A stretch of DNA of 64,000 nt from Gammaproteobacteria bacterium (GCA_012960755.1 DUAT01000057.1:477909-541908); one strand, 5' to 3'; counted from the first letter of the stretch, positions 31,308 through 40,715 are shown. Notes: generated by a model not told the origin, from the sequence alone. Program-made: numbers and translations.

Positions 31308-32669
31308 TTATCCGTTAATCAGCTGATGTACATAAATACTGGCTGCATACCCCAATGCAATCGCCCAGCTCCATTTCAGGTGGGCAAAAAACGTATAGAC
31401 ACCACGGGCCTGCCCCATGAGCGCAACGCCTGCCGCAGAACCAATTGAAAGCAGGCTGCCGCCGACGCCTGCTGTCAGGGTAATTAACAACCACTGGTAG
31501 GTATCCATCTCCGGGTTCATGGTCAGAATGGCGAACATGACTGGTATGTTGTCGATCACGGCCGAGATCACACCCATCGCAATATTGGCATTCGTCGGTC
31601 CCCAGCCGTCATAAAAATACACTGACATTATTTCCAGGTAGCCGATGAAGCCCAAACCACCCACACAAAAGATCACACCAAAAAAGAAGAACAAGGTATC
31701 CCACTCCGCTTGGGCAACTCTGCCAAACAGGTCAAACCTGCGGATGTCCTCGTGCCCTTCTGGTGAGGATTTTTTTATGTAGTAGGCATAAAAAGCGAGG
31801 TAGGACAAGCCAAACATCATGCCGAGAAACGGCGGCAGGTGTAAGAACTGTTCAAATGAAACTGCCGTGGCGATGGTACATAGAAAGAGCCCACAGACGA
31901 TAAATGCGCCCCGTCGTAACTCCACTTCATCTCTGACTGGATCCGGGTTCACTCTCGGAACTGCAAAGCTCATGATAAACGCCGGTACAATGTAGTTGAC
32001 AACTGACGGCACAAACAACTTAAAAAACTCAAAAAATTCGGCCTTGCCGCTCTGCCAGACCATCAGAGTTGTGATATCTCCAAAAGGACTGAATGCACCC
32101 CCTGCGTTAGCTGCCACAACAATGTTTACGCAAGCCACTGCCACAAATTTAGCATTCCCCATTCCCACCGAAAGTACAACGGCCCCCATCAATAACGCTG
32201 TGGTTAAGTTGTCAGCAATCGGCGACAGAAAAAACGCGATGCATCCCGTGATCCAGAACAGTTGACGATAGCTAAACCCCCGTCCGACCAGCCAGGCGCG
32301 TAACGCCTGGAATATGTTTCGTTCGCTCATCGCATTGATGTAGGTCATCGCTACCAGCAGAAACAGGAACAAAGAGGCGTATTCAATCAGGTTGTGCTGC
32401 AGGATACTGCGGAGCATCTCCGGGTCTGAGGAATGCTGGCTGGACAGATAGGCAACCAATATCCAGATAAGACCCGCCGCAAAGATAACGGGTTTTGACT
32501 TCGGCAGGTGGATAAACTCTTCTGCCATTACAAAGCCGTAGGCAACAACAAAAATCCCTAGGCAAATGAAACCTGTGATTGAATTGGTTAGGCCAAGATT
32601 AGATGCACTCGATGAAGCAAAAACCGATACTGGTAACAGACACGCGAGAAGCGCGAAAATGGTCCTCAT
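31308..32669 (-). CDS. nhaD: Na+/H+ antiporter, NhaD type
   Basis: A 453-residue polytopic protein with about 12 membrane segments. It exchanges cytoplasmic Na+ or Li+ for external H+. Characteristic segments are SERNIFQALRAWLVGRGFSYRQLFWITGCIAFFLSPIADNLTTALLMGAVV, the Asp- and Thr-rich ion path of the family, and ANAGGAFSPFGDITTLMVW. A short signal-like hydrophobic stretch precedes the first transmembrane helix (LLACLLPVSVFASS). Na+ circulation fits a saline habitat. The gene stands alone, convergent with the nitroreductase. Confidence 0.92.
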   Translation of the reverse strand: MRTIFALLACLLPVSVFASSSASNLGLTNSITGFICLGIFVVAYGFVMAEEFIHLPKSKPVIFAAGLIWILVAYLSSQHSSDPEMLRSILQHNLIEYASLFLFLLVAMTYINAMSERNIFQALRAWLVGRGFSYRQLFWITGCIAFFLSPIADNLTTALLMGAVVLSVGMGNAKFVAVACVNIVVAANAGGAFSPFGDITTLMVWQSGKAEFFEFFKLFVPSVVNYIVPAFIMSFAVPRVNPDPVRDEVELRRGAFIVCGLFLCTIATAVSFEQFLHLPPFLGMMFGLSYLAFYAYYIKKSSPEGHEDIRRFDLFGRVAQAEWDTLFFFFGVIFCVGGLGFIGYLEIMSVYFYDGWGPTNANIAMGVISAVIDNIPVMFAILTMNPEMDTYQWLLITLTAGVGGSLLSIGSAAGVALMGQARGVYTFFAHLKWSWAIALGYAASIYVHQLING

Positions 32670-32743
32670 AATTCCTCATTTAAGAAAACTGCGCCTCCAT
32701 TATGATGGAATCTCGAACGATTAAGCAACTCAACGAAACTGAC

Positions 32744-32761
32744 CAGACCAGGCTTGGTCTG
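32744..32761. terminator. Short perfect hairpin downstream of the porin-like gene
   Basis: CAGACCA and TGGTCTG form a perfect seven-base stem around GGCT. It lies 40 bases past the stop of the minus-strand porin-like gene, in a suitable place for a terminator, but has no clear T run on either strand. Confidence 0.35.
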
Positions 32762-32800
32762 CGCAAATCAACACCCTCATCTGATAGATCTCACTGTTTG

Positions 32801-33730
32801 TTAGAACTTCAGCTCAAATCCGAGGGAGAGAATTTCACGATCTGTCGGGGCATTGTAGTCCCAGTAATACAGGTACACCTTCCTTTTACGGGTGAAATTG
32901 TAGTGAATTCCCAGGTTGTCACTGGTGATACCCTTTGCATAAATATCCGACTCACCATGCTGAGCCATGAGTGTTACGCTACCCACGGTATAGCTTACAC
33001 TCCCCAGGTAACCCGCTTCCCAACCGGCAGCAGATTCATTTTTTGGCCGCGATCGTTGTACCAGGAAACCGAACTTCCACGCTCCGGGGGTGTACTGAAT
33101 GGCAGAGCGGTAGGAATCAAAAACTTTGGTACTCGCCGTTGAGCGGTTGTTTTTACGCATGTCGTGATCTAACCCGAAGCTGGCGAACCAATCCCCTGTA
33201 TCCCACAGCACCGAAGCAGACTGACTACTGCTAAAATTGCTATCTGAAGGTACATACATGACCTGGCCCTGAAATCCACTAGCTTTCGGTGAGTGATAGA
33301 AATAGGTATCGAGCGCGCGAACTTCACCAGGGAACAGTACGCCTATATCACCTGCCTGGTCGTTAAACAGGTCGATCTTACCCTGGGCCATTTTAAAAGC
33401 AGAATCATGGGCACCGAACATAAAGTTGCCATATCGGCTGCCAATGCCAATAAACGTGTTACGCGTACCAAACAGTTCCTGAATCTCATTACCCCCATGA
33501 ATGGGGTCAACGAGTTCTTCGGCCTGAAAGATAACGTCCCAGTCTTCTTTAATATTATACTCACCCTTCAACCCCAACCTGGTGACGTTGCTCTGCCAGT
33601 CATCGTCCCCGTGCTCCATCCAATCATAGCTAAGGTTTAACTCTGCATAGAGCTTGAGGTTCAGATCTGCATGGGCTGTATTCGATGCCAAAAACGCAAT
33701 GACTATCAAGATCCGATAACTTTTTCTCAT
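32801..33730 (-). CDS. Porin-like outer membrane protein
   Basis: A 309-residue protein with a signal peptide (RKSYRILIVIAFLASNTAHA, cleavage before DLNLK) and a barrel of alternating strands. SNVTRLGLKGEYNIKEDWDVIFQAEE and the FIGIGSRYGNFMFGAHDSAFK segment match the loop-3 and strand pattern of general bacterial porins (Porin_4), and the chain ends in ILSLGFELKF with C-terminal Phe. ATG 33730 is used because the extra residues from TTG 33754 would disturb the signal peptide. Substrate specificity cannot be seen. The gene is single. Confidence 0.85.
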   Translation of the reverse strand: MRKSYRILIVIAFLASNTAHADLNLKLYAELNLSYDWMEHGDDDWQSNVTRLGLKGEYNIKEDWDVIFQAEELVDPIHGGNEIQELFGTRNTFIGIGSRYGNFMFGAHDSAFKMAQGKIDLFNDQAGDIGVLFPGEVRALDTYFYHSPKASGFQGQVMYVPSDSNFSSSQSASVLWDTGDWFASFGLDHDMRKNNRSTASTKVFDSYRSAIQYTPGAWKFGFLVQRSRPKNESAAGWEAGYLGSVSYTVGSVTLMAQHGESDIYAKGITSDNLGIHYNFTRKRKVYLYYWDYNAPTDREILSLGFELKF

Positions 33731-34064
33731 CTGAGGGCGGCACTCATCCTGCAACGGTGAACAGTTTAGTTGGTTGATTTATTGACGCACAGCTTAATGC
33801 CCTTTTTTAAACACAAAGTAAAGACAGAATGAAAACGCCAGGACTTCCATAACCCACCAGATCCTTCGTTAAACCGAATTCGCCGGATCTCCGGGCTTTG
33901 TCCTGGTAGCTGCAATTCATTTTCAGTCCAGCAGCTCCTTTGCTATGCTGCCGTTTCACAATAACAAGAGCCTGCAATGCATGCCGGAAGCGCGATTGCG
34001 AGATATCTTCAACACGGTCTCGACGCAGCCGATAAAACAACCCGATCCAAAGAGGAATCACCCG

Positions 34065-34502
34065 ATGCCATCCGTACCTGGTTCTTATGATAGCTCCCCA
34101 GAGGAAATGCCCGACCTGGTTCTGGTCTCACTCGAACTGGCTGCCGACAAAGCGGGCGACATCACCCCGGAAATCTATCGTCGCTACTTTGCCAGCTGCC
34201 CGGGTTCCCAGGATCTGATGTCTCACATTGATGACCTGGTGCGTGGCAAGATGATGGAAGAAGTCTTTCGGCTGATCATGGTTCAGAATTACGATGAGGA
34301 GAGTCATTATCTCAATTTTGAGGTAAAGAACCACAAATACGCCTACAGCGTTCAACCCCATATGTATACAAACCTGTTGAACGCAGTGCACGTTACTGTT
34401 AAAGAGAGTGTGGCTGAAGCGTGGAGCCCGGGGATGGAGGATGCCTGGCAGACTCGAATTGGGCGCCTGATTTCAGAACTGGAACAACGATCAAGTCTAT
34501 AA
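34065..34502 (+). CDS. Globin-like protein of unknown function
   Basis: A 145-residue all-helical protein. The order of helices fits a globin: LVLVSLELAADKAGDITPEIYRRYFASCPGSQDLMSHI, then GKMMEEVFRLIM, then VKNHKYAYSVQPHMYTNLLNAVHVTVKE and WQTRIGRLISEL. In this reading His90 (KNHKYAYSV) takes the proximal F8 place, and the late AW...AW pattern is also globin-like. The distal residue is unclear. The start ATG 34065 has AGAGGA upstream; an earlier frame exists without similarity. It is a single gene, upstream of but separate from the CoA transferase gene. The call rests on pattern recognition only. Confidence 0.6.
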   Translation: MPSVPGSYDSSPEEMPDLVLVSLELAADKAGDITPEIYRRYFASCPGSQDLMSHIDDLVRGKMMEEVFRLIMVQNYDEESHYLNFEVKNHKYAYSVQPHMYTNLLNAVHVTVKESVAEAWSPGMEDAWQTRIGRLISELEQRSSL

Positions 34503-34521
34503 AGCGCGATGCTTTATAGAC
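34495..34521. terminator. Perfect hairpin at the end of the globin-like gene
   Basis: GTCTATAAAGC and GCTTTATAGAC form an 11-base perfect stem around GCGAT. It overlaps the last two codons and the TAA of the globin-like gene. There is no T run downstream, so it may be a processed end or a regulator site instead. Confidence 0.5.
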
Positions 34522-34592
34522 ATGAGCCGATTCGTCTATACTGAGACTCGTACCGACCTGAATGAGCGCTTCTCCAGACAAAGGGATCCATC

Positions 34593-35786
34593 GTGAGCCA
34601 ACTACCTCTATCTGCCTACACTGTGCTGGACCTTACCATCGCCCGTGCCGGACCCACAGCCGTTCGATTGCTGGCTGACTGGGGCGCAAATGTTATTCGC
34701 ATTGTGCCTCCGCCCGCCAAAGACAGTTCCGGGGGCTCGGTAACGGGTGCTGACATCGGTCCGGATCAACAAAACCTGCACCGCAACAAACGGGGTCTTG
34801 CTATCGATTTGAAAAGTGCCTCCGGTCAAAAACTATTCCAGCAGTTAGTGGCCAAAGCCGACGTGGTTGTCGAGAATTTTCGCTCCGAAGTCAAGCAACG
34901 ACTGAATATGGAATACAAAACCCTAAAGGCTATCAATCCGGGAATTATCCTTGCCTCTATCTCAGGCTTCGGTCAGGACGGACCCTATGGCAAAAGGCCA
35001 GGCGTTGACCAGATCGTACAGGGGCTTTCAGGTTTGATGTCGGTAACCGGGGAGCCTGGCAGGGGCCCCATGCGGGTTGGCATTGCCATCTCGGATACCT
35101 CCGCAGGGATGTTTCTAGGGCAGGGGATTCTATTGGCATTGATTCATCGTCAACATACAGGCGAAGGTCAATGGGTTCACACTTCTTTACTGGAGTCCAT
35201 GCTCAGTAAACTCGACTTTCAAGGTGCGCGCTATACCATGAATGGCGAAATCGCCGGGCAACAGGGCAACAATCACCCCACCCAGGCACCTATGGGTGTA
35301 TTCGAGGCCAATGACGGCTTGCTCAATGTAGCAGCGTCTACGGGCAAAATGTGGGGTAACTTCTGCAAGGTTTTGAATGCAACGGCGCTCAGCAATAATC
35401 CAGATTATGAAAACGGCAAACTTAGAATCAGCAACAAGATTCAGCTTAATATCGATGTTAACAAGGTAACCAGGCAGTTCAGTACGGACGAACTTGTTGA
35501 GAAACTGAACAGTGTAGGCGTCCCCTGCGGGCCAATTTACAATATCGGGGAAGCATTCGAAGATGAGCAGGCGCAGCATCTATCCATGCAAAAAAATGCA
35601 CCCCATACCTCTCTCGGTGATATCAGCCTGGTTAGATCGCCGATAAACCTCACTGGTTGCGAGGTACCTGTCAGGTTTCACCACGCAGGACCCACACCGG
35701 GGGAACATTCAGCTGAAATTCTAAGAGAATTCGGCATCGATGATGCAACCGTTGCTCAACTAAAAGAAGAAGGTGCGATCGCCTAA
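34593..35786 (+). CDS. CaiB/BaiF family CoA transferase
   Basis: A 397-residue class III CoA transferase. Family features are VLDLTIARAGPTAVRLLADWGANVIRI, ADVVVENFRSEVKQRL, ILASISGFGQDGPYGKRPGVDQIVQG and the GEGQWVHTSLLES segment. The catalytic Asp is in the RPGVDQI motif. It transfers CoA between carboxylates, and the substrate is unknown. The start is GTG 34593 with AAGGGA upstream. The Nramp-like transporter follows 25 bp downstream and the PPOX and MaoC-type genes are close, so this may be part of a carboxylic-acid pathway. Confidence 0.92.
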   Translation: MSQLPLSAYTVLDLTIARAGPTAVRLLADWGANVIRIVPPPAKDSSGGSVTGADIGPDQQNLHRNKRGLAIDLKSASGQKLFQQLVAKADVVVENFRSEVKQRLNMEYKTLKAINPGIILASISGFGQDGPYGKRPGVDQIVQGLSGLMSVTGEPGRGPMRVGIAISDTSAGMFLGQGILLALIHRQHTGEGQWVHTSLLESMLSKLDFQGARYTMNGEIAGQQGNNHPTQAPMGVFEANDGLLNVAASTGKMWGNFCKVLNATALSNNPDYENGKLRISNKIQLNIDVNKVTRQFSTDELVEKLNSVGVPCGPIYNIGEAFEDEQAQHLSMQKNAPHTSLGDISLVRSPINLTGCEVPVRFHHAGPTPGEHSAEILREFGIDDATVAQLKEEGAIA

Positions 35787-35811
35787 ATGAAGACCTACAT
35801 GAAAACGTACC

Positions 35812-37227
35812 TTGGCTGATCAAATAAGCCCACTGGAATCGATAGACGGGGACAGCTCCGTTGACCCTTATACGGTTAAATCCGGCGGTGTACTCACTCC
35901 CCCCTTAACCCTGCTGAGGCGCCTTAAGTATCTCGGACCAAGCGTCATTGTTTCCGGCTCGATTGTCGGATCCGGCGAAATCATTTTAACGTCCAGTCTC
36001 GGTGCCGCTGCCGGGTTTTCATTGCTGTGGTGGGTACTGATGTCCTGTTGGATAAAATCCCTGGTACAGGCAGAACTGGCGCGATACACCATCGTCACAG
36101 GGGATACCTACCTCAGGGCACTGAACAGACTCCCAGGCAAGCTCTGGGGTCCAAAGGGTAAGGTCGGCTGGCCCATCTGGTTAGTCCTGCTGGCTTTTAT
36201 ACCAGGAATCATGGGTCTTGGCGGCATCATGGGCGGTGCCGGACAAGCCCTGTCACTGCTGTTCCCGGTTATCGATTCGAGAGTGGCGGCGATGCTCGTT
36301 GCGCTGACAACCATTGGAATCCTGAATTTCGGCGGATACCAGCGATTTGAGAAGATACTGTTGGGCCTTGTGATTGTGTTTACGACCACCACCCTGATCT
36401 GCGCCATTACGATGCAGTTTACCGAGTTCAGCATTAGCTGGTCTGATATCGGCTCCGGTTTTACATTTGACCTGCCGGTTGAGTACATTGGCCTTGCTCT
36501 CGCGGTTTACGGCTACACCGGGGTTAATTCAGGAGAAACAGCCGCCTACACCTACTGGTGCATTGAAAAAGGTTATCCCACCTTTATTGGTCCCAGGAGA
36601 GACGACGAGCCCGAATATGCAGCCTGGCTGGCTCGCGCCAGGGGATGGATCAAGGTTTTGCACATGGACGTCTGGCTTACGCTCATTATCCTCACCTGTG
36701 CAACGCTGCCATTTTACCTGCTGGGCGCCGGTGTGCTGCACACCCTGGGTGAAACTCCGGACGGGCTAGACACCATTTCAATCTTGTCAGGCATGTTCAC
36801 GCGTACACTGGGCAACTGGGCACTGTGGGTCTTTGGCATCGGCGCGTTCTTTATCCTGTTTTCAACGACCCTGTCAGCTATCGGTGCCGGTGGCCGCTTT
36901 CTGCCGGATTACTTCATTGAACTCGGGTTCTTTTCACGGAAAAACCTGAAAACCCGACTGGCTTTCATTCGAGGCTATGTCACTGTTGCCCCTCTGCTGG
37001 GTTGTGGGCTCTATATGGGTGTTCAAAACCCGGTAACCCTTGTCACCATTGGCGGCCTGGTCGCAGCCCTGATGTTACCAATTCAGAGTGGCGGCACCTT
37101 GTGGCTGCAACGTAAACACATGGATCAGCGGCTAACGCCTCACCCTTTTGCCAGGACCATGCTCTGGTTAATATTCCTGTTTCAATTGCTGATGTCGATG
37201 CTGGTCATTCAATACGTCGTGTTCTAA
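35812..37227 (+). CDS. Nramp-related transporter lacking the DPGN and MPH metal motifs
   Basis: A 471-residue protein with about 11 membrane segments in the LeuT-like Nramp layout. At the first-helix break, where Nramp metal transporters have DPGN, the sequence is SIVGSGE; at helix six, where MPH occurs, it is VYGYTGVNSGETAAY. Substrate is therefore probably not the usual Mn2+/Fe2+ site, and an organic or Mg2+/Al3+-type solute is possible. The start is TTG 35812, because the frame upstream is closed by TGA at 35800 and no ATG is available. It lies 25 bp after the CoA transferase gene; the PPOX gene follows after 15 bp. Confidence 0.82.
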   Translation: MADQISPLESIDGDSSVDPYTVKSGGVLTPPLTLLRRLKYLGPSVIVSGSIVGSGEIILTSSLGAAAGFSLLWWVLMSCWIKSLVQAELARYTIVTGDTYLRALNRLPGKLWGPKGKVGWPIWLVLLAFIPGIMGLGGIMGGAGQALSLLFPVIDSRVAAMLVALTTIGILNFGGYQRFEKILLGLVIVFTTTTLICAITMQFTEFSISWSDIGSGFTFDLPVEYIGLALAVYGYTGVNSGETAAYTYWCIEKGYPTFIGPRRDDEPEYAAWLARARGWIKVLHMDVWLTLIILTCATLPFYLLGAGVLHTLGETPDGLDTISILSGMFTRTLGNWALWVFGIGAFFILFSTTLSAIGAGGRFLPDYFIELGFFSRKNLKTRLAFIRGYVTVAPLLGCGLYMGVQNPVTLVTIGGLVAALMLPIQSGGTLWLQRKHMDQRLTPHPFARTMLWLIFLFQLLMSMLVIQYVVF

Positions 37228-37242
37228 CTCCTGGGGACCATC

Positions 37243-37632
37243 ATGAATCTTCCTTTTGACCTGGCATCGGAACCATACATCAACCTCGCCACTTTTCGTA
37301 AAAACGGCCACGAAGTCAGGACACCAGTTTGGGTCGCTTCGGCCGGTGATACTCACTATGTATTTTCAGAAGCCAGGGCGGGCAAGGTGAAACGTATCAG
37401 GAACAACGGCAGGATCAATATCGCTGCCTGCGACGCCCGGGGTGGGGTGAAAAGCACCTGGATTAGCGGCACGGCAAGGATCGTCACCGATGAAGCGGAA
37501 ATCGAAACCATGTATCGCGTCTTCGACCAGAAGTACGGATGGCAGATGCGTCTGTTAAATTTTACTGCGCGGTTGTCGGGCCGTTACAGGAAACGGGCCA
37601 TCATTGCCTTCCAAACTGAAAGCAGCGACTGA
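37243..37632 (+). CDS. PPOX-class F420/FMN split-barrel oxidoreductase
   Basis: A 129-residue split-barrel protein. INLATFRKNGHEVRTPVWVASAGDTHYVFSEARAGKVKRIRNNGRINIAACDARGG matches the PPOX class of F420-dependent oxidoreductases (TIGR03666-like). The C-terminus keeps the YRKRAIIAF segment. It follows the Nramp-like gene by 15 bp with GGGGA upstream of its ATG and is the last gene of the CoA transferase-led unit. Its partner substrate is unknown. Confidence 0.87.
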   Translation: MNLPFDLASEPYINLATFRKNGHEVRTPVWVASAGDTHYVFSEARAGKVKRIRNNGRINIAACDARGGVKSTWISGTARIVTDEAEIETMYRVFDQKYGWQMRLLNFTARLSGRYRKRAIIAFQTESSD

Positions 37633-37670
37633 CGTCATAACACACGCATACCGTCGATAGATATCCGGGT

Positions 37671-38291
37671 TTATGATGATTTCGATGGTGATTTTAATGA
37701 TGACTTCGATGCTGACTTCGATAAAAGCCCAGCAACAACCGACTGTAGCTCAGGCAACAACTCTGCCTCGAACCAGGGATTTTTCTTCAGCCAGATGTTG
37801 TTTCTCGGGCTGGGATGAGGCAACGGCACTAATTCGGGGAAGTAACTTTTCCACTGTTTTACAATCTGGGTAACTGATGATTTCTTCTTCATACCCAGAT
37901 GCCAGGACTGAGCATACTGTCCGATAACCAGTGTCAATTCGACGTTCAGCTGTTTAAGAATCCTGTCACGCCATGCCTCGGCACATTCTTTTCTCGGCGG
38001 CAGATCACCCCCTGTGCCGGTACCGGGATAACAGAACCCCATCGGTACGACAGCGACTTTCGTTTCATCGTAAAAGGTCTGTCGATCAATACCGATCCAA
38101 GTGCGTAGCCGATTTCCGCTGGCGTCATCAAAAGGTATCCCCTTTTCATGAGTGACCCTCCCTGGTGCCTGGCCCGCGATCAGTATCCTGGAGCTGGAAT
38201 GGAACTGTATGATCGGGTTTGGCCGCAGGGGTAAGTCCGCTGCGCAGATTTCGCACCGCCTGATGGATTCTATCAAGGTAATTCTGTTCAT
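37671..38291 (-). CDS. Uracil-DNA glycosylase family protein with a repetitive C-terminal tail
   Basis: A 206-residue family-4/5-like UDG. The uracil-binding motif is SRILIAGQAPGRVTHEKGIPFDDASGNRLRTW and the second motif is PLPHPSPRNN. An N-terminal RCEICAADLPLRP Cys pair recalls the Fe-S site of family 4 enzymes, but the full four-Cys set is not seen. The last 20 residues (SKSASKSSLKSPSKSS) are a low-complexity Ser/Lys tail written by a short DNA repeat. ATG 38291 is chosen as the start. It removes uracil from DNA in the family. It is convergent with the PPOX gene. Confidence 0.87.
   Translation of the reverse strand: MNRITLIESIRRCEICAADLPLRPNPIIQFHSSSRILIAGQAPGRVTHEKGIPFDDASGNRLRTWIGIDRQTFYDETKVAVVPMGFCYPGTGTGGDLPPRKECAEAWRDRILKQLNVELTLVIGQYAQSWHLGMKKKSSVTQIVKQWKSYFPELVPLPHPSPRNNIWLKKNPWFEAELLPELQSVVAGLLSKSASKSSLKSPSKSS
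37675..37722. repeat. Short in-frame tandem repeat in the UDG tail
   Basis: Repeats of a GACTTCGATG-like unit, imperfect and 9 or 12 bases long, run through this stretch. They encode Ser/Lys-rich residues on the minus strand and are placed just before the stop codon at 37671. Copy number could vary between strains. Confidence 0.6.
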
Positions 38292-38447
38292 GTTCGGCCT
38301 CGGATTACCAATCCGATTAAACAATACTTAAAGGTCTTCGACATTGTCCGAGAATACTCCCAGGATTGACAGGGTCAAAGGGAGGAAACCACGTAACATT
38401 TTGCGTATTATGTTATCCAGCTTTCGTCAACGGATAGGAGATTCATC

Positions 38448-39029
38448 ATGACCCATGTGACGCCAAAATCCCGTGAAGACCTGCCGGATATGGAACCGAT
38501 GTTCAAAATGGTCGAAGCGGGAATGGGTTTTGTACCCCGGAGTATGTTTACCATGGCCCACTGGCCGGAACTGCTACAGGCATTCGGTGGCATCGCGGGG
38601 ACAGTACTTAACAGCGGAGAAGTTGACGCTGGTTTAAAGCAGATGATCGCTTACGTGGTCAGCAATGCGGCGGGCTGTCGATATTGCCAGGCGCATACGT
38701 CTCAAAATGCACAAAAGCGAGGGGTCGATGCAGAAAAGGTCAGGTCTGCATTTGAATTCGAAACAAGCCCTTTGTTTGACGATACCGAACGGGCAGCGTT
38801 ACGCCTGGCTCTGCACGCCGGTATGGTGCCCAATGCGACGGAAGCAGCTCATTTCGAAGCCCTGAAAGAACACTTCACCGACCGGCAGATTGTGGAAATT
38901 GTCGCTGTGATTTCCCTGTTCGGTTTTCTTAATCGCTGGAATGACACGATGGCAACCACTCTCGAAGCTGAACCCCGCGATTTTGCCAGCAATAATCTGA
39001 ATGGCTGGGAAGTCGGGAAACATGGTTAA
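38448..39029 (+). CDS. Carboxymuconolactone decarboxylase/AhpD-like family protein with CxxC
   Basis: A 193-residue AhpD-like protein. The motif NAAGCRYCQAHTSQNAQKRG gives an intact CxxC plus His, so it can do thiol-disulphide chemistry such as peroxide reduction, unlike the member at 16104. The N-terminus contains a helix with MGFVPRSMFTMAHWPELLQAFGG. AGGAGA precedes the ATG. It is followed 40 bp downstream by the MaoC-type dehydratase gene and may be in the same unit. Confidence 0.88.
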   Translation: MTHVTPKSREDLPDMEPMFKMVEAGMGFVPRSMFTMAHWPELLQAFGGIAGTVLNSGEVDAGLKQMIAYVVSNAAGCRYCQAHTSQNAQKRGVDAEKVRSAFEFETSPLFDDTERAALRLALHAGMVPNATEAAHFEALKEHFTDRQIVEIVAVISLFGFLNRWNDTMATTLEAEPRDFASNNLNGWEVGKHG

Positions 39030-39069
39030 CCAGTTCGAAGACATGACTTTCCGGACAGGAACCAGCTAA

Positions 39070-40221
39070 ATGAATATCGAAGACGACGATGATCTGGAGC
39101 GGCAGTTTACCGGTATCACTGAACCTGCACTGGCGGCACTTAGAAAACGAATCGACATCCCCATTGAAGACTCGTTGGAACCCTGGTGTCATGAAGCAAC
39201 CAGGGACAACATTCGCCACTACGCACATGGTATTGGTGATGATAATCCGCTCTGGTGCGACCCGGACTACGCCAGCAACAGTTGCCACGGCAGCATTATC
39301 GCCCCGCCGTCTTTTCTGTTTGCCTGTGACCGGATCATCTCCGGTTATGTGGGGGGCTTGCCCGGGGTACATGCCATGTGGGCAGGTGCGGACTTCACCT
39401 GGCATCAGGTCATCAAACGCAATGACGAGATCAGAACTAAAGCCTGGCTAAAAGAGCTGATCCCTCACGAGACACGATTTTCTGGCCTGGCGATCCAACA
39501 GATCTACCATGTCCAGTTTTTTAATCAGGATAACCAGTTGCTCTGTGAGGCTGACAGCTGGTGCTTCCGCACCGACAGGGATCTGGCGAGAGAGAGAGGT
39601 GTTAAGTACGATAGTCTCAATGCGCAGCAACCAAAACAATACACCGACGACGAACTCGTTGAAATTTATCGTCACTACGCCAACGAAGAAATTCGTGGCG
39701 CGACTCCCCGTTATCTGGATGATGTTAAAATAGGTGATGCCTTACCTACCATGGTGAAGGGTCCGATGACGGTCACTGGATTTATCGCTTATGCCCAGGG
39801 TTGGGGTGGGCTTTATATTCGTGCCAACAAGCTGGCCTGGCAGCAGCATCATAAACATGCCGGTCTTGGTATCAAAAATCAGCGTGGCATTCCTGATTGT
39901 CCGGAGAGAGTTCACTGGGAAACCGAATTTGCCCAGACCGTTGGTGCGCCGGAAGCCTACGATTACGGGCCGGAACGTTTCTCCTGGTTGACTCACTACA
40001 TGACCAACTGGATGGGGGACGATGGCTTCCTGAAAAACACCCAGGCGAAAATCCGACGCCACAATCCAGTCGGAGACACGCTTTTTATCAATGGAAAAGT
40101 CATCGCAAAAGATGAGACCCTGGGCACCGTGACTATTGAACAACGCGCAGAAAACCAGGATGGTGAATTATCCATCGAAGGGACATCGATAGTGCAGCTC
40201 CCCTTAAGAAACTCTCCATGA
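39070..40221 (+). CDS. MaoC-like/FAS1-type double hot-dog dehydratase
   Basis: A 383-residue protein with two hot-dog halves. The first has YAHGIGDDNPLWCDPDYASNSCHGSIIAPPSFLF, the MaoC-type active loop with Asp and His. The second half has FIAYAQGWGGLYIRANK and PVGDTLFINGKVIAKDE. Such proteins hydrate or dehydrate 3-hydroxyacyl-CoA thioesters. AGGAA lies upstream of the ATG. It follows the AhpD-like gene by 40 bp. It might act with the CoA transferase a few kb upstream (inference). Confidence 0.85.
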   Translation: MNIEDDDDLERQFTGITEPALAALRKRIDIPIEDSLEPWCHEATRDNIRHYAHGIGDDNPLWCDPDYASNSCHGSIIAPPSFLFACDRIISGYVGGLPGVHAMWAGADFTWHQVIKRNDEIRTKAWLKELIPHETRFSGLAIQQIYHVQFFNQDNQLLCEADSWCFRTDRDLARERGVKYDSLNAQQPKQYTDDELVEIYRHYANEEIRGATPRYLDDVKIGDALPTMVKGPMTVTGFIAYAQGWGGLYIRANKLAWQQHHKHAGLGIKNQRGIPDCPERVHWETEFAQTVGAPEAYDYGPERFSWLTHYMTNWMGDDGFLKNTQAKIRRHNPVGDTLFINGKVIAKDETLGTVTIEQRAENQDGELSIEGTSIVQLPLRNSP

Positions 40222-40259
40222 GCGACTATCCATAAGAGACTATCCATAACAAACCCTCC

Positions 40260-40715
40260 TTAACGGACCCCTGGTCCGAGATACCAGTCTGCATAATCTA
40301 TTGGCCGAGATGCGCCTGTTCGCAACACCACGCGCTTGCCCTGGGCATATCCCCTGCTGGCACCCAATCCTCTGCGCCTACTTTGAGGCACTGAAAGTAA
40401 CCTGTCACCGGGTCGAAACACCCAGTAGTTGTTCCGGGGATCTACCAGGTAGAACGGCAGGTTAGTTCGTTCAACTAATTGCGTATCAATGCTGGAGAAA
40501 GATCTGCGGGTGTGGTGTGGTGAGCCGTGGGTATGCCACAGCGCAACCAGTTGGCCCCCTTTTGGAATGCGAATTCTTGCAGTGACCTGGTTTCGACCCT
40601 TTATTCCAGCAGTCACTGTATAACTGAAACCTGTCTGGTACTGCAGTATTGCACCCATGTATTCACGATCATCACGGACAGATACCGGGTTATATTTGCT
40701 GCCAACCCTACAATA
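40260..40715 (-). pseudogene. N-terminally truncated DUF4329/JAB-like protein
   Basis: The minus strand encodes a DUF4329-like domain: DDREYMGAILQYQTGFSYTVTAG, then LVALWHTHGSPHHTRRSFSSIDTQLVERTNLPFYLVD, where HTHG and S..D are the JAB-like metal-binding set. A frame stays open to 40820, but residues encoded upstream of about 40715 are only the antisense of the neighbouring TPR gene and have no similarity. The natural N-terminus and any export signal are therefore missing. The exact breakpoint is uncertain by about 20 bases. The family may be a peptidase or toxin-associated domain; activity of this copy is doubtful. Confidence 0.65.
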
